Positions 40,842 to 49,154 of a stretch of 64,000 bases of DNA are shown here, one piece after another. The stretch comes from Archaeoglobus sulfaticallidus PM70-1. Lineage in GTDB: Archaea > Halobacteriota > Archaeoglobi > Archaeoglobales > Archaeoglobaceae. Each line of letters opens with the position of its first letter. Positions within the stretch are counted from its first letter, which is position 1. The notes beneath the pieces are model-generated. The model made no database searches. It saw nothing but the letters and a program-made list of their open reading frames with translations, and was not told the DNA's origin. The position numbers and the translations under genes are program-made. The stretch lies in NCBI RefSeq assembly GCF_000385565.1, contig NC_021169.1:1532571-1596570 (forward strand), written 5' to 3'.

Positions 40842-41282
40842 TCAATCAGAAATCATATCCACAGCCTGCTCAGCATTCTCCGCAACCAAAAGCCCATCTA
40901 GAATTACCTTCGGTTTTATCGCCACAACCCTCTTTCCCTCCTTTAAGGCGATTGCCATCTCAGAAACAGTCCCATAACCACCATCCACAGCGATTAAAGC
41001 ATCGCTCGAGTGCACAATGATCATATTCCTCGCATGTCCCATGTTGGTTGCTATAACTGCCGTGCAGTACTCATTCGCCAAATTCTTGTCTGAATAGGGA
41101 ATCACACCTATGACCAACCCACCTTCATCCATCGCACCCTTTGCACTTGCCTCCATAACCCCACCAAGCCCACCGTTTATCAGAATGTATCCCCTCCTTG
41201 CGATCAGCCTTCCAACTTCATAAGCTATCTCATAAATCTCAGCATCGCATCTCGAAGCCCCTATAACTCCAATCTGCTTCAT
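40842..41282 (-). CDS. LOG-like/TIGR00725 family nucleotide-binding protein
   Basis: A 146-residue Rossmann-like protein. Family marks are IGVIGASRCDAEIYEIA, GRLIARRGYILINGGLGGVMEA and the VDGGYGTVSEMAIAL motif (the GGxGTxxE phosphoribohydrolase signature of the LOG/YgdH superfamily). LOG proteins release the base from nucleoside monophosphates, and the short TIGR00725 group is uncharacterised. It stands alone on the minus strand. Confidence 0.88.
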   Translation of the reverse strand: MKQIGVIGASRCDAEIYEIAYEVGRLIARRGYILINGGLGGVMEASAKGAMDEGGLVIGVIPYSDKNLANEYCTAVIATNMGHARNMIIVHSSDALIAVDGGYGTVSEMAIALKEGKRVVAIKPKVILDGLLVAENAEQAVDMISD

Positions 41283-41325
41283 AATCGATATCTATTTGAG
41301 AGATTTAAATATAATACTGCCAAAT

Positions 41326-41829
41326 TTAATACTGCTCGAACCTCTGCTCGAAATTAATTCTGGAGATTTCCTTCAGCCATGGTTCAACAACTTCTACAAA
41401 ACCTCCGGAATCGATTATTTTCCTCTTTAAAAGGATTGTATCTCTAACAGCTGCCCCCTTTTCCATTATTTTCTGCTTAAGACTCTCGAGATACCTCTCT
41501 TCATCAAATCCGCCGTAAGTTAAAACGATGAAAATCTCCTTCCCAGAAAGATCGTATTTTTTAATGAATTCTGTAACTGGGGGGCAGTTGAGTGTCCATT
41601 TCGGGCTTCCAAGGAAGATTATGTCAGAATTTATGCGTACGTCTTCTATCTCAACCCCGAGATTCGGTATAAAAGACAGGATAAGCCAGAATGCATAGCT
41701 CCTGCCCTTCAAGGGCTTTATCTCTTTTTTTGAAACATCATAGCCCCTATCTTTCAAAAACTTTTCAATATAGCTGAAGACCTTAGCAGTTCTCCCACTC
41801 CAGGAAAAATAAATTAAATCAATTTTCAT
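41326..41829 (-). CDS. Flavodoxin-like protein
   Basis: A 167-residue flavodoxin-fold protein. The N-terminus KIDLIYFSWSGRTAKVFSYI has the phosphate-binding SxSGxTxK-like loop for FMN, followed by SDIIFLGSPKWTLNCPPV and EIFIVLTYGGFDEERY, which correspond to the 50s and 90s loops. It may be an electron carrier or an NAD(P)H-quinone/thiol reductase relative. ATG 41829 lies after the stop of the zinc-ribbon gene. An upstream start at 41844 would overlap it by eight bases. Confidence 0.78.
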   Translation of the reverse strand: MKIDLIYFSWSGRTAKVFSYIEKFLKDRGYDVSKKEIKPLKGRSYAFWLILSFIPNLGVEIEDVRINSDIIFLGSPKWTLNCPPVTEFIKKYDLSGKEIFIVLTYGGFDEERYLESLKQKIMEKGAAVRDTILLKRKIIDSGGFVEVVEPWLKEISRINFEQRFEQY

Positions 41830-41836
41830 CCATAAC

Positions 41837-42037
41837 TCAATCAAAATCGAAGATTTCGATGTTTCCGGGCTTAAGGATCTTTATCAGCCCAACGCTATTG
41901 CAGTCCTCACACTTCACCTTCAAAACGATGATGTTCTCCCCCTCAGCCTTATCCAGTACCTTCCCTTTATGCTTGTTCACATCCCCGCACTTCGGGCACT
42001 CGAACAGGTAGTACTCGGAATCCGATCCAGAACCCAT
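41837..42037 (-). CDS. Small zinc-ribbon protein
   Basis: A 66-residue protein with a classical zinc ribbon: FECPKCGDVNKHKG and VKCEDCNSVG, i.e. two C-x2-C knuckles separated by about 24 residues. The rest is beta-rich (NIIVLKVKCED, GLIKILKPGN). It lies between serS and the flavodoxin-like gene, with GGGGGGATTGG before the ATG, so the three appear to be one transcript. The protein may be a translation-associated or transcription-elongation-like factor, but no specific family is recognised. Confidence 0.8.
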   Translation of the reverse strand: MGSGSDSEYYLFECPKCGDVNKHKGKVLDKAEGENIIVLKVKCEDCNSVGLIKILKPGNIEIFDFD

Positions 42038-42047
42038 CCAATCCCCC

Positions 42048-43409
42048 CTATTCAGCTTTTTTCATTTTCGGAACGATATAGTCCTTGGGTGCAGAGTCTA
42101 TATTCTCAAGATACTTCCTCAGAACTTTCGGGATCCTTATCCTGCCATCCTCTTCCTGAAAATTCTCTATAATTGCGGTTATAGCTCTCGTGGTTGCTAT
42201 TGCTGTGGAGTTCAGCGTATGCACGAAGCCCTTGGTCGGCTTGCCCCTCTCCTCTGCAAACCTTATGTTTAGCCTGTAGCTCTGCCAGTCAGTGCAGTTC
42301 GAGCATGAAACCATCTCCCTGTACTTCCCCTGGGACGGCATCCAGACCTCAAGATCGTACTTCTTGGCTGCAACTATCCCGATATCTCCAGTGCATATGT
42401 TTACTATACGATACGGTATCTCAAGTCCCTGCCAGAGATCCTCAACATTCTCCAGCAGTTTTTCGTGCCAGTCCCATGACTGCTCAGGCAGGCAGAAGAT
42501 AAACTGCTCAACCTTGTTGAACTGATGGACTCTAAAGATGCCCTTCGTATCTTTCCCGTGTGCCCCAGCTTCCTTCCTGAAGCACGGGCTAACGCCAGCA
42601 TACAGCAGGGGCAACTCCTTCTCCTCCAGCACCTCATCCATGTGCATCGCGGCTATGGGGTGTTCTGAGGTTGCTATAAGATAGAGATCCTCATCCTCAA
42701 CCTTGTAGATTACCTCCTCAAAATCATCAAAAGTTGTAACTCCTTCATACGCCCTCCTCTTCATCATATAGGGTGGAGAAACTATCTTGAAACCTTTTTT
42801 GGATAGATAATCTAAAGCATAGGTTATCAGGGCAAAATCAAGCCATATCAAATCATCAAGCAGATAATAAAACCTCGAACCGGAAACTTTCCCTGCTCTT
42901 TCGATATCAGCCAACCCGAAGACCTCAACCGCATCGGCATGAGGCACGGGCGGTTTTTCTATGACCTCGTATTCACAACCATGTTGCCTTCTAAACTCCT
43001 CCTCAAATACCTTCGGCACCTTGGGCTTACCCCAGTACTTTATCGCGACATTCTCGCTGTCATCCCTACCGATGGGAACAGAATCATGAAGGATGTTTGG
43101 AATCGAAAGCAAAACTTCATTCAGCTCATTTTCAAGCTCTTTAAGCTCTTTTTCCTTGCTCTTGACCATACTTGCTATTTCTTTCGCTTTCTTCATCGCT
43201 TTCTCTCTTTCCCTTCCCTTCAGATTTTTCATCTCCCTTGAGATCTTGTTTCTCTCGTGTCTCAGCTTGTCAAGCTGATATCTCATTTCCCTCCACTTTT
43301 TATCGAGTTCGATTGCTCTCTCCACTATCTCAAGATCACCGTCTCTCTTTTTCTGAGAATCGATCAGTATTTTGGGATTTTCCCTCAGAGATTTAAGGAT
43401 GCTCCACAT
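42048..43409 (-). CDS. serS: Seryl-tRNA synthetase
   Basis: A 453-residue standard (bacterial/eukaryal-type, not methanogen-type) seryl-tRNA synthetase. The N-terminal 110 residues form the long antiparallel coiled-coil arm (KWREMRYQLDKLRHERNKIS) that recognises the long variable arm of tRNA-Ser. The class II core has motif 1 around YALDYLSKKGFKIVSPPYMMK, motif 2 SPCFRKEAGAHGKDTKGIFRVHQF and motif 3 LNSTAIATTRAITAIIE. GGGTGAGAGCAA precedes the ATG. Confidence 0.97.
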   Translation of the reverse strand: MWSILKSLRENPKILIDSQKKRDGDLEIVERAIELDKKWREMRYQLDKLRHERNKISREMKNLKGREREKAMKKAKEIASMVKSKEKELKELENELNEVLLSIPNILHDSVPIGRDDSENVAIKYWGKPKVPKVFEEEFRRQHGCEYEVIEKPPVPHADAVEVFGLADIERAGKVSGSRFYYLLDDLIWLDFALITYALDYLSKKGFKIVSPPYMMKRRAYEGVTTFDDFEEVIYKVEDEDLYLIATSEHPIAAMHMDEVLEEKELPLLYAGVSPCFRKEAGAHGKDTKGIFRVHQFNKVEQFIFCLPEQSWDWHEKLLENVEDLWQGLEIPYRIVNICTGDIGIVAAKKYDLEVWMPSQGKYREMVSCSNCTDWQSYRLNIRFAEERGKPTKGFVHTLNSTAIATTRAITAIIENFQEEDGRIRIPKVLRKYLENIDSAPKDYIVPKMKKAE

Positions 43410-43423
43410 TTGCTCTCACCCTA

Positions 43424-44563
43424 TCAGATCTTTCCCATCCCTTCAATCAAGATTTCTCTACCATTCCTTTTAAATTTTATTATCTCGTTGATGGTTCCTT
43501 TCAAACCAGTTTCCCAGTAATCGCCTTTTTTAACCCCAACTGTATTTAAAAGTTGAGTAATGCTATTTTGAAATTCATCAGCATCTTTTTCAGTTTCGAA
43601 GCATATCTTCCAGAAAAAGACAAATGAGTTGTTCAATCGAAACAGCTTGAAATTATCTCCATTCCAGCCTTTAGCTGATTCTAAGGCTTCGCAGTCGCTT
43701 AAATGAGTTGACAGGAAAATGTATGTAAAGAACTCCCCAAGCGTATCGTTTCTTATAAGATCGTATCCCTCAACATCCCAATTACCGACAACTTTTATAA
43801 AGGATTTCTTGCCCTCTAAGATCTCCTTTGTGCTTTTTGGAGGGTTCAAATAGCCGTTGTCCAGATCCCCAGTCTCAAGATACATCTTTCCAGCATACAG
43901 CGTGCCGAACTTGTACGGGAAAAAGTAGAGCAAGTGGAGGCTATCATCAAAACCTCTGTTTATCTCGAACTTGCACTCAGTCTCGTTTTCAATTTTTGAT
44001 AGCTCTTTCTCAATGCTCTTGTTTACATACAGCCATCCGGCGATTACTGCAGAGCCTTCAATCAACGCGCTGTAAGCCTTCTCTCCATCGTGTGTATCTC
44101 CCGCTTTGATGGTGAAGTATCTGTCCTGAATCGCATGTTCGAGTTCGTGGGCCAAAGCCTCCTTCCCGCTGTTGGAGTATGGATCGAAGTTTTCCCTTAC
44201 CACATAAACGGCATCCTTCCAGTAGAATGCCATGAAACCAGCCACCTCACTATCCACCTTCCTCTTAAAGCTGAAATTGGATGGTACGATAAGGAGGGAT
44301 TTGTAAAACATCTCTTCCTTTTTTGCTTCCTCTTCAGACACGGTTGAAGATCCCCACCTTTCCAGAACCCACTCCATGTCCACAACCTTGACAGGAACAT
44401 CGATTTTCTTGTGCCGTATCTCCTCCATCGTATGCCTTACCTCATCGTAAATCTTGATGGTTCTTTCCTGGTATACGTCATGAACCGTGTATGTAGAGAG
44501 TAGAAATGCCGTAAATGAGATCAGCAGAATTATCGCGAGCCTTCTTGCCGCACTTTTTTCCAT
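43424..44563 (-). CDS. Membrane-anchored zinc metalloprotease-like protein
   Basis: A 379-residue protein with one N-terminal membrane segment (LAIILLISFTAFLLSTY) and a large domain probably outside the cell. It has a metallopeptidase helix ALAHELEHAIQD with the HExxH form HELEH, and a downstream glutamate helix YSALIEGSAVIAGWL that could supply the third zinc ligand. The layout recalls the haloarchaeal Hvo_1808-type surface proteins. Several Asn-x-Ser/Thr sequons are present. The ATG at 44563 has a TATA-like AAATAAAACTTTC about 27 bases before it, while the ATG at 44635 lies upstream of that promoter. The substrate is unknown. Confidence 0.8.
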   Translation of the reverse strand: MEKSAARRLAIILLISFTAFLLSTYTVHDVYQERTIKIYDEVRHTMEEIRHKKIDVPVKVVDMEWVLERWGSSTVSEEEAKKEEMFYKSLLIVPSNFSFKRKVDSEVAGFMAFYWKDAVYVVRENFDPYSNSGKEALAHELEHAIQDRYFTIKAGDTHDGEKAYSALIEGSAVIAGWLYVNKSIEKELSKIENETECKFEINRGFDDSLHLLYFFPYKFGTLYAGKMYLETGDLDNGYLNPPKSTKEILEGKKSFIKVVGNWDVEGYDLIRNDTLGEFFTYIFLSTHLSDCEALESAKGWNGDNFKLFRLNNSFVFFWKICFETEKDADEFQNSITQLLNTVGVKKGDYWETGLKGTINEIIKFKRNGREILIEGMGKI

Positions 44564-44615
44564 ATTTATCTGAAAAACCGAAAGTTTTATTTCTTTTTTC
44601 CATAAACATTTTCTG

Positions 44616-44834
44616 ATGTCCTGCATCTTCTGCATTTACTTCTCAAGCTGTGGAGGTATGGCTGAGATATGTGAGCATTTTACCCTCAAGAATACCAAAC
44701 AGAGAAAAGAGAAGAAGCTCAGGAGTGGTAGCATAAGCGAGGTTGCTGAAAGCATGAACATGACAGTAACCGAGTTTCTGAGCTATGTCGGCAAGCTCGA
44801 GAAGGAGGGTAAGCTGAAGATCAGATTTCTCTGA
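44616..44834 (+). CDS. Small cysteine-rich N-terminus / helix-turn-helix-like protein
   Basis: A 72-residue protein, divergent from the metalloprotease-like gene. It has four cysteines at the start (MSCIFCIYFSSCGG and EICEH) and a C-terminal segment SGSISEVAESMNMTVTEFL followed by SYVGKLEKEGKLKIRF, which reads as a winged helix-turn-helix core. It may be a small metal- or redox-sensing regulator, possibly acting on the divergent gene. If the ATG at 44616 is used, the first cysteines are included. A later ATG at 44658 would drop three. I do not recognise a named family. Confidence 0.55.
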   Translation: MSCIFCIYFSSCGGMAEICEHFTLKNTKQRKEKKLRSGSISEVAESMNMTVTEFLSYVGKLEKEGKLKIRFL

Positions 44835-44867
44835 AGTTTTTTAGATCTGGCAGCTAACTTGACGAGC

Positions 44868-45995
44868 TTAAAAAAGGCACTTTGCTATTCCCGAACTATA
44901 CAGACACTCCCCGCATGACGGGTGGTTTGTGTAGCAGTCCTCGTTGTGAGCAATATACCAGCATCCGTTGACATGTGCACAGTCTGCACACCATGGAAAG
45001 TTCCTCATATTCGCTCTTATACTTTCAAAGCTTGCCAGACTCTCTCTGACATCATCAATGTCCTGGGAGTTCAGATCTCCAACAATAAATTCCGGAACAT
45101 CCCTCCAGTGGTTGTTCAGAAATTCCCTATGACTTCTCGATAGAATCATGCAGCTTGAAACTTTTCCATCAGATCTAACAAAAAGAGAATCTCTGTACGG
45201 ACACTCTCTAGCATTTGCATCCCCAAAGAATTTTGGCTTGATTAGATCTATGCCAAAATCCCTCGCCAACTCTTCAAGCTCAAGCATCCTTCTCTCTGAG
45301 TTCAGAGCCAAGTTAATCCTGTCAACGGATTCGAGGATGTACGGAATGTTTACCATGTATCCCTCTCTGCCAGCAATATCATGAATCTTTCTGTAGAGCT
45401 CGATGCAATCTCCATGTCCAGCAGAGCAGTCCTTAAGAGCTCTTATTATGAAATCTTCATCCAGATTCAGGCTTAGGACGAGATCCACAACCTTCCTGCT
45501 TGGCTCGAAGTAAAGCACTTTGGTATAAATCTTCTCATTCGGTGGCACAGCATTTGTCAGAAAAACATCCAGACCGTTTTCTCCAGCAAACCTGACAATG
45601 TTGCTGAGGTCATCGAGGTTATCCCTCGTGATTACGGCCTGTATGAAGCTACCATCAGCTTTTTTCAGATTTCTCTCTATTTTCTCTGGCTCAACTCCTC
45701 TCATCTTCTGCAGATAATACCTGTTCAGCGAGTCCATTGAGAATCCTATCCTGTCTGCCGGGATTTCAGCGTCTATCGTGCCATTCGTGTTTATCGTTAT
45801 CTTACCATTCAGCCTGCTCACGATCTTTTCAAGATTCTTATTCAGCAAGGGCTCTCCATAGCCATAGAGAACGAACTCATCATCGCTATCGGCTATTTTC
45901 TCGATTATCTCGAGATCAATATCTCTACCATTATTTTTCCTGAAGCAGTATGAGCATCTGAGATTGCATGAGCTTGTAACTTCAATCTGGATCAT
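44868..45995 (-). CDS. Radical SAM protein with C-terminal cysteine-rich (SPASM-like) region
   Basis: A 375-residue radical SAM enzyme. The cluster motif CNLRCSYC (C-x3-C-x2-C) begins at residue 10, followed by LYGYGEPLLNKNLEKIV (the GGEP equivalent). The C-terminal 100 residues hold about ten cysteines (ECPYRDSLF, SSCMILS, CADCAHVNGCW, CYTNHPSCGECLY), enough for one or two auxiliary [4Fe-4S] clusters as in SPASM proteins. The layout resembles maturases of tungsten-dependent aldehyde oxidoreductases or peptide-modifying enzymes, but no such partner is adjacent. It faces queC divergently across 72 bases. Confidence 0.82.
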   Translation of the reverse strand: MIQIEVTSSCNLRCSYCFRKNNGRDIDLEIIEKIADSDDEFVLYGYGEPLLNKNLEKIVSRLNGKITINTNGTIDAEIPADRIGFSMDSLNRYYLQKMRGVEPEKIERNLKKADGSFIQAVITRDNLDDLSNIVRFAGENGLDVFLTNAVPPNEKIYTKVLYFEPSRKVVDLVLSLNLDEDFIIRALKDCSAGHGDCIELYRKIHDIAGREGYMVNIPYILESVDRINLALNSERRMLELEELARDFGIDLIKPKFFGDANARECPYRDSLFVRSDGKVSSCMILSRSHREFLNNHWRDVPEFIVGDLNSQDIDDVRESLASFESIRANMRNFPWCADCAHVNGCWYIAHNEDCYTNHPSCGECLYSSGIAKCLF

Positions 45996-46067
45996 ATAGC
46001 CAGTACGACACCAGCCTTTATCTTACTTTTCCCGAAAATTTTTATGAAGGTTTGAAGAGGTTCATTC

Positions 46068-46772
46068 ATGCATGCTGTACTGATCTTCAGCGGTGGGGTG
46101 GACTCCACAACGCTGCTGTACTATCTGATCAGCAAGGGCTACGAAGTTCACGCACTGACTTTCATCTACGGGCAGAAACATGCGAGAGAGGTTGATGCAT
46201 CGAAAAAAATAGCAAAACTATTGGGAATTAAGCACAAAGTCGTTGATATCACTTCGATCCATGAACTAATTTCCAGAGGCTCACTAACCGGTGGAGAAGA
46301 GGTTCCAAAGGACTTCTATACCGAAGAGACGCAGAAGTTGACAATAGTCCCAAACAGGAACATGATACTGCTCGCAATAGCTGGAGGCTATGCGGTCAAA
46401 GAGAACATCAGAGAGGTGTACTATGCCGCACACAAGAGCGACTACAGCATATATCCTGACTGCAGAAAGGAGTTCGTAAAGGTGATGGATGCAGCCTTGT
46501 ATCTGGCAAACCTCTGGACACCTGTTGAGCTTAAGGCTCCGTTTGTGGACATAGAGAAATCAGAGATCGTTGGCCTCGGTCTGAAGCTCGGTGTGCCCTA
46601 TGAGCTCACATGGAGTTGCTATGAAGGTAAGGAAAGACCCTGTCTGAGTTGCGGAACATGCCTCGAAAGAACAGAGGCTTTTCTCATGAACAATGCGAGA
46701 GATCCTCTGTTAACTGAAAAAGAATGGAATGAAGCTGTAAAAATTTACGAGGAAAAGAAGAATGAAGTTTGA
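46068..46772 (+). CDS. queC: 7-cyano-7-deazaguanine synthase QueC
   Basis: A 234-residue ATP-dependent enzyme converting 7-carboxy-7-deazaguanine to preQ0, the precursor of archaeosine in tRNA. The PP-loop SGGVDSTT is at residues 9-16, and the HALTFIYGQKHAREVDASK segment and C-terminal zinc site CYEGKERPCLSCGTC are complete. A TTTTTATGA box lies about 27 bases before the ATG. It converges on purM. Confidence 0.97.
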   Translation: MHAVLIFSGGVDSTTLLYYLISKGYEVHALTFIYGQKHAREVDASKKIAKLLGIKHKVVDITSIHELISRGSLTGGEEVPKDFYTEETQKLTIVPNRNMILLAIAGGYAVKENIREVYYAAHKSDYSIYPDCRKEFVKVMDAALYLANLWTPVELKAPFVDIEKSEIVGLGLKLGVPYELTWSCYEGKERPCLSCGTCLERTEAFLMNNARDPLLTEKEWNEAVKIYEEKKNEV

Positions 46773-46791
46773 CAGCTAAATCAACCAAAAA

Positions 46792-47778
46792 TCAATCGAT
46801 TCTCAGGTCTTTAACAAAAATTCCATTCCCTTCTTCAACTCTCCCAACGATCCTGCAGTCAAGCTCTTTAGCAATATCCTTGGCCACATCTTCGCTCGCT
46901 ATCACGGCAAAGCCCATTCCCATGTTGAAGGTCCTGTACATCTCCCTCTCGCTAACATTTCCAGCCTTCTGTATGAATCTGAATATTTTCTGAGGAGGGA
47001 GTGGGTTGTCTATCACATACTTCATCTCCTTCAACCTTCTGAGCTTCAGCAGCCCGCTACCTGTTATGTGAGCCATTCCGTGAATTTCATATTTATCCCA
47101 CAATCCAACAAGCTCGGAATAAATTCTCGTTGGAGTTAAAAGCTCCTCTCCGATTGTCTTTCCTTCAAATTCGTCGAAATAACTGTATCCAGCACTTTCT
47201 ACTGCCTTCCTCGCGAGGGTTAGTCCATTGCTGTGAATTCCGCTGCTTGGCAGACCGATGATCAAATCCCCATCCTGAATGCTCTCTCCTGTAATGATCC
47301 TGTCCTTTTTAACCCATCCTATCGCAGTTCCTGCCAGATCAAAGCCATTGATAATCTCTGGCAGGGTTGCGGTCTCCCCTCCAACCAGAGTTATGTTCGC
47401 AATCCTGCAACCCTCCTCCAGCCCAATCGCTATCTCTTCCATTATCTCCGGATCTGGTTTCTGGATCGCAATGTAGTCAACAAAGGCCAATGGCTCTGCC
47501 CCTATCGCAATCAGATCGTTGACATTCATCGCAACGCAGTCTATACCAACAGTGTCGAACTTCCTTATCTTTTCGGCAACTATAATTTTTGAGCCCACTC
47601 CATCTGTTGTTATCGCTATACCAAAATCGCCGAGGTCTACAACCCCAGCATAATGCCCCGTGAGAATTGGCCTGCCAAAACCCTCCCTTACGAACTTTAT
47701 CTTCTTCGCAAGAGATTTTATTGCTTTCTCTTCTTCCAGAATGTCCACACCTGCTTTTGAATAGGTCATCTCATCCAT
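46792..47778 (-). CDS. purM: Phosphoribosylformylglycinamidine cyclo-ligase PurM
   Basis: A 328-residue AIR synthetase, the fifth step of purine biosynthesis, converting FGAM to AIR with ATP. Family stretches are [66 protein letters not shown] and [11 protein letters not shown], then NMGMGFAVI near the C-terminus. GAGGATATT precedes the ATG. It follows the LOR/SDH-family gene by 15 bases. PurS-PurL-PurQ genes of the preceding step lie at 57.9-61.3 kb on the other strand. Confidence 0.97.
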   Translation of the reverse strand: MDEMTYSKAGVDILEEEKAIKSLAKKIKFVREGFGRPILTGHYAGVVDLGDFGIAITTDGVGSKIIVAEKIRKFDTVGIDCVAMNVNDLIAIGAEPLAFVDYIAIQKPDPEIMEEIAIGLEEGCRIANITLVGGETATLPEIINGFDLAGTAIGWVKKDRIITGESIQDGDLIIGLPSSGIHSNGLTLARKAVESAGYSYFDEFEGKTIGEELLTPTRIYSELVGLWDKYEIHGMAHITGSGLLKLRRLKEMKYVIDNPLPPQKIFRFIQKAGNVSEREMYRTFNMGMGFAVIASEDVAKDIAKELDCRIVGRVEEGNGIFVKDLRID

Positions 47779-47793
47779 AATATCCTCAGCCCC

Positions 47794-49014
47794 TCACTCT
47801 CTCAAACTCCTCAGCTTCTCATACAGCAAAGGCACAAATAACCCTACATCGGTGACAATACCTATCGCCTGAGCTGTCCCTCGGTCTATGAGCTTTGTAA
47901 CGGTTGCTGGATTTATATCCACACATATTGTTTTTACAGTTGAGGGCAGCAAATTCCCAACCGCTATGCTGTGAAGCATCGTTGAGAGCATCAATACCAT
48001 GTTTATGCCTCTCAGAGCCTTCTTTATCTCCTTCTTCGCAACGATAACATCGGTTATAACCTCTGGCAAAGGTCCATCATCTCTTATCGATCCAGCCAGA
48101 ATGAAAGGCACATTATTCTTTATGCACTCATACATTATTCCATCCTTCAGAACTCCGCTCTCAACAGCCTTCCTGATCCCTCCAAGAGATATTATCTTGC
48201 TTATCGTTCTCAGATGGTGTCTGTTCCCCCCCGGCACCGGCTTACCGGTTTCGAGGTTCATGCCGAGTGATGTGCCGAAGAGCGAGATCTCGATGTCGTG
48301 GACAGCCAACGCGTTGCCCGACAGAAGCAGATCTATGTAGCCATCCCTTATCATCCCAGCCAGAGCATCTCTCGCCCCGGTATGATCTACTGCAGGGCCA
48401 GCAACAACGGCAATCTTACCGCCATTGCTCTTTATTGCGAGGATCTCTCTGGCAACAGCTTCAACGAGTTCCTCATTCGGCCTTTCACTGCTGACAGTTC
48501 CACCCATGAACTGAAAATGAGAGTACTGCCTCGGCCTCTCTGGTGGGATTACCCTAACACCTTTCTCACCAACCACTATTAAATCGCCCTTCTTCACCTC
48601 ATCTATCGCAACGCATTCAGCTCGGCCATTCCTCACCGCTATCAGCCTGTCCATGCTGATGTCCTCTACCTCCAGCCACTTACCCCTGTAGTTAATATAT
48701 GTTGGATGGTTTGTTGTGACATAGAAGTTCTCTGGTAGGACTTTATCATCCGGGGCGGGAGCCACTTCCACCTCCTCAGCATCAGGGATTTTCGCTCCCA
48801 GCTTGTGCAACTCTTGAAGTATCCTCTGCAAATGCCCAGGGTCTTTTCCCATAACCATTATCCTTGCATAGCTAGTATCCGTCTTTTTCTTTCCTATTCT
48901 GAACTCCAGTATCTCGAACTCTCCGTCAAGATCGAGTATCGTATCGAGAACCTTGGGAAATATCATAGAATCTATCAGGTGACCCTCAAACTCCAATTCC
49001 TTTACATTCTCCAA
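47794..49014 (-). CDS. TIGR00300 (LOR/SDH-like) protein, probable archaeal ornithine cyclodeaminase
   Basis: A 406-residue protein of the TIGR00300/LOR-SDH family, which in methanogens is reported to be an ornithine cyclodeaminase making proline. Features are the N-terminal ELEFEGHLIDSMIFPKVLD, the CVAIDEVKKGDLIVVGEKGVR loop (shortened here), QYSHFQFMGGTVSSERPN, VVAGPAVDHTGARDAL, SLFGTSLGMNLETGKPVPGG and CVDINPATVTKLIDRG. It starts with TTG, with GGGGGCGATATAA before it. The gene lies just upstream of purM in the same direction. Confidence 0.85.
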   Translation of the reverse strand: MENVKELEFEGHLIDSMIFPKVLDTILDLDGEFEILEFRIGKKKTDTSYARIMVMGKDPGHLQRILQELHKLGAKIPDAEEVEVAPAPDDKVLPENFYVTTNHPTYINYRGKWLEVEDISMDRLIAVRNGRAECVAIDEVKKGDLIVVGEKGVRVIPPERPRQYSHFQFMGGTVSSERPNEELVEAVAREILAIKSNGGKIAVVAGPAVDHTGARDALAGMIRDGYIDLLLSGNALAVHDIEISLFGTSLGMNLETGKPVPGGNRHHLRTISKIISLGGIRKAVESGVLKDGIMYECIKNNVPFILAGSIRDDGPLPEVITDVIVAKKEIKKALRGINMVLMLSTMLHSIAVGNLLPSTVKTICVDINPATVTKLIDRGTAQAIGIVTDVGLFVPLLYEKLRSLRE

Positions 49015-49154
49015 TTATATCGCCCCCTACTGCGTCCTTATTGCGTTACCAAACCTTACTGTTGATAAAGTTAATCTAAAAAAATTAGTCTAGAGTTAAC
49101 ACCATTAACGCAATCCAGAACCGTACCTTTCCAGCTTTCTCGTTAAACCTCAAA

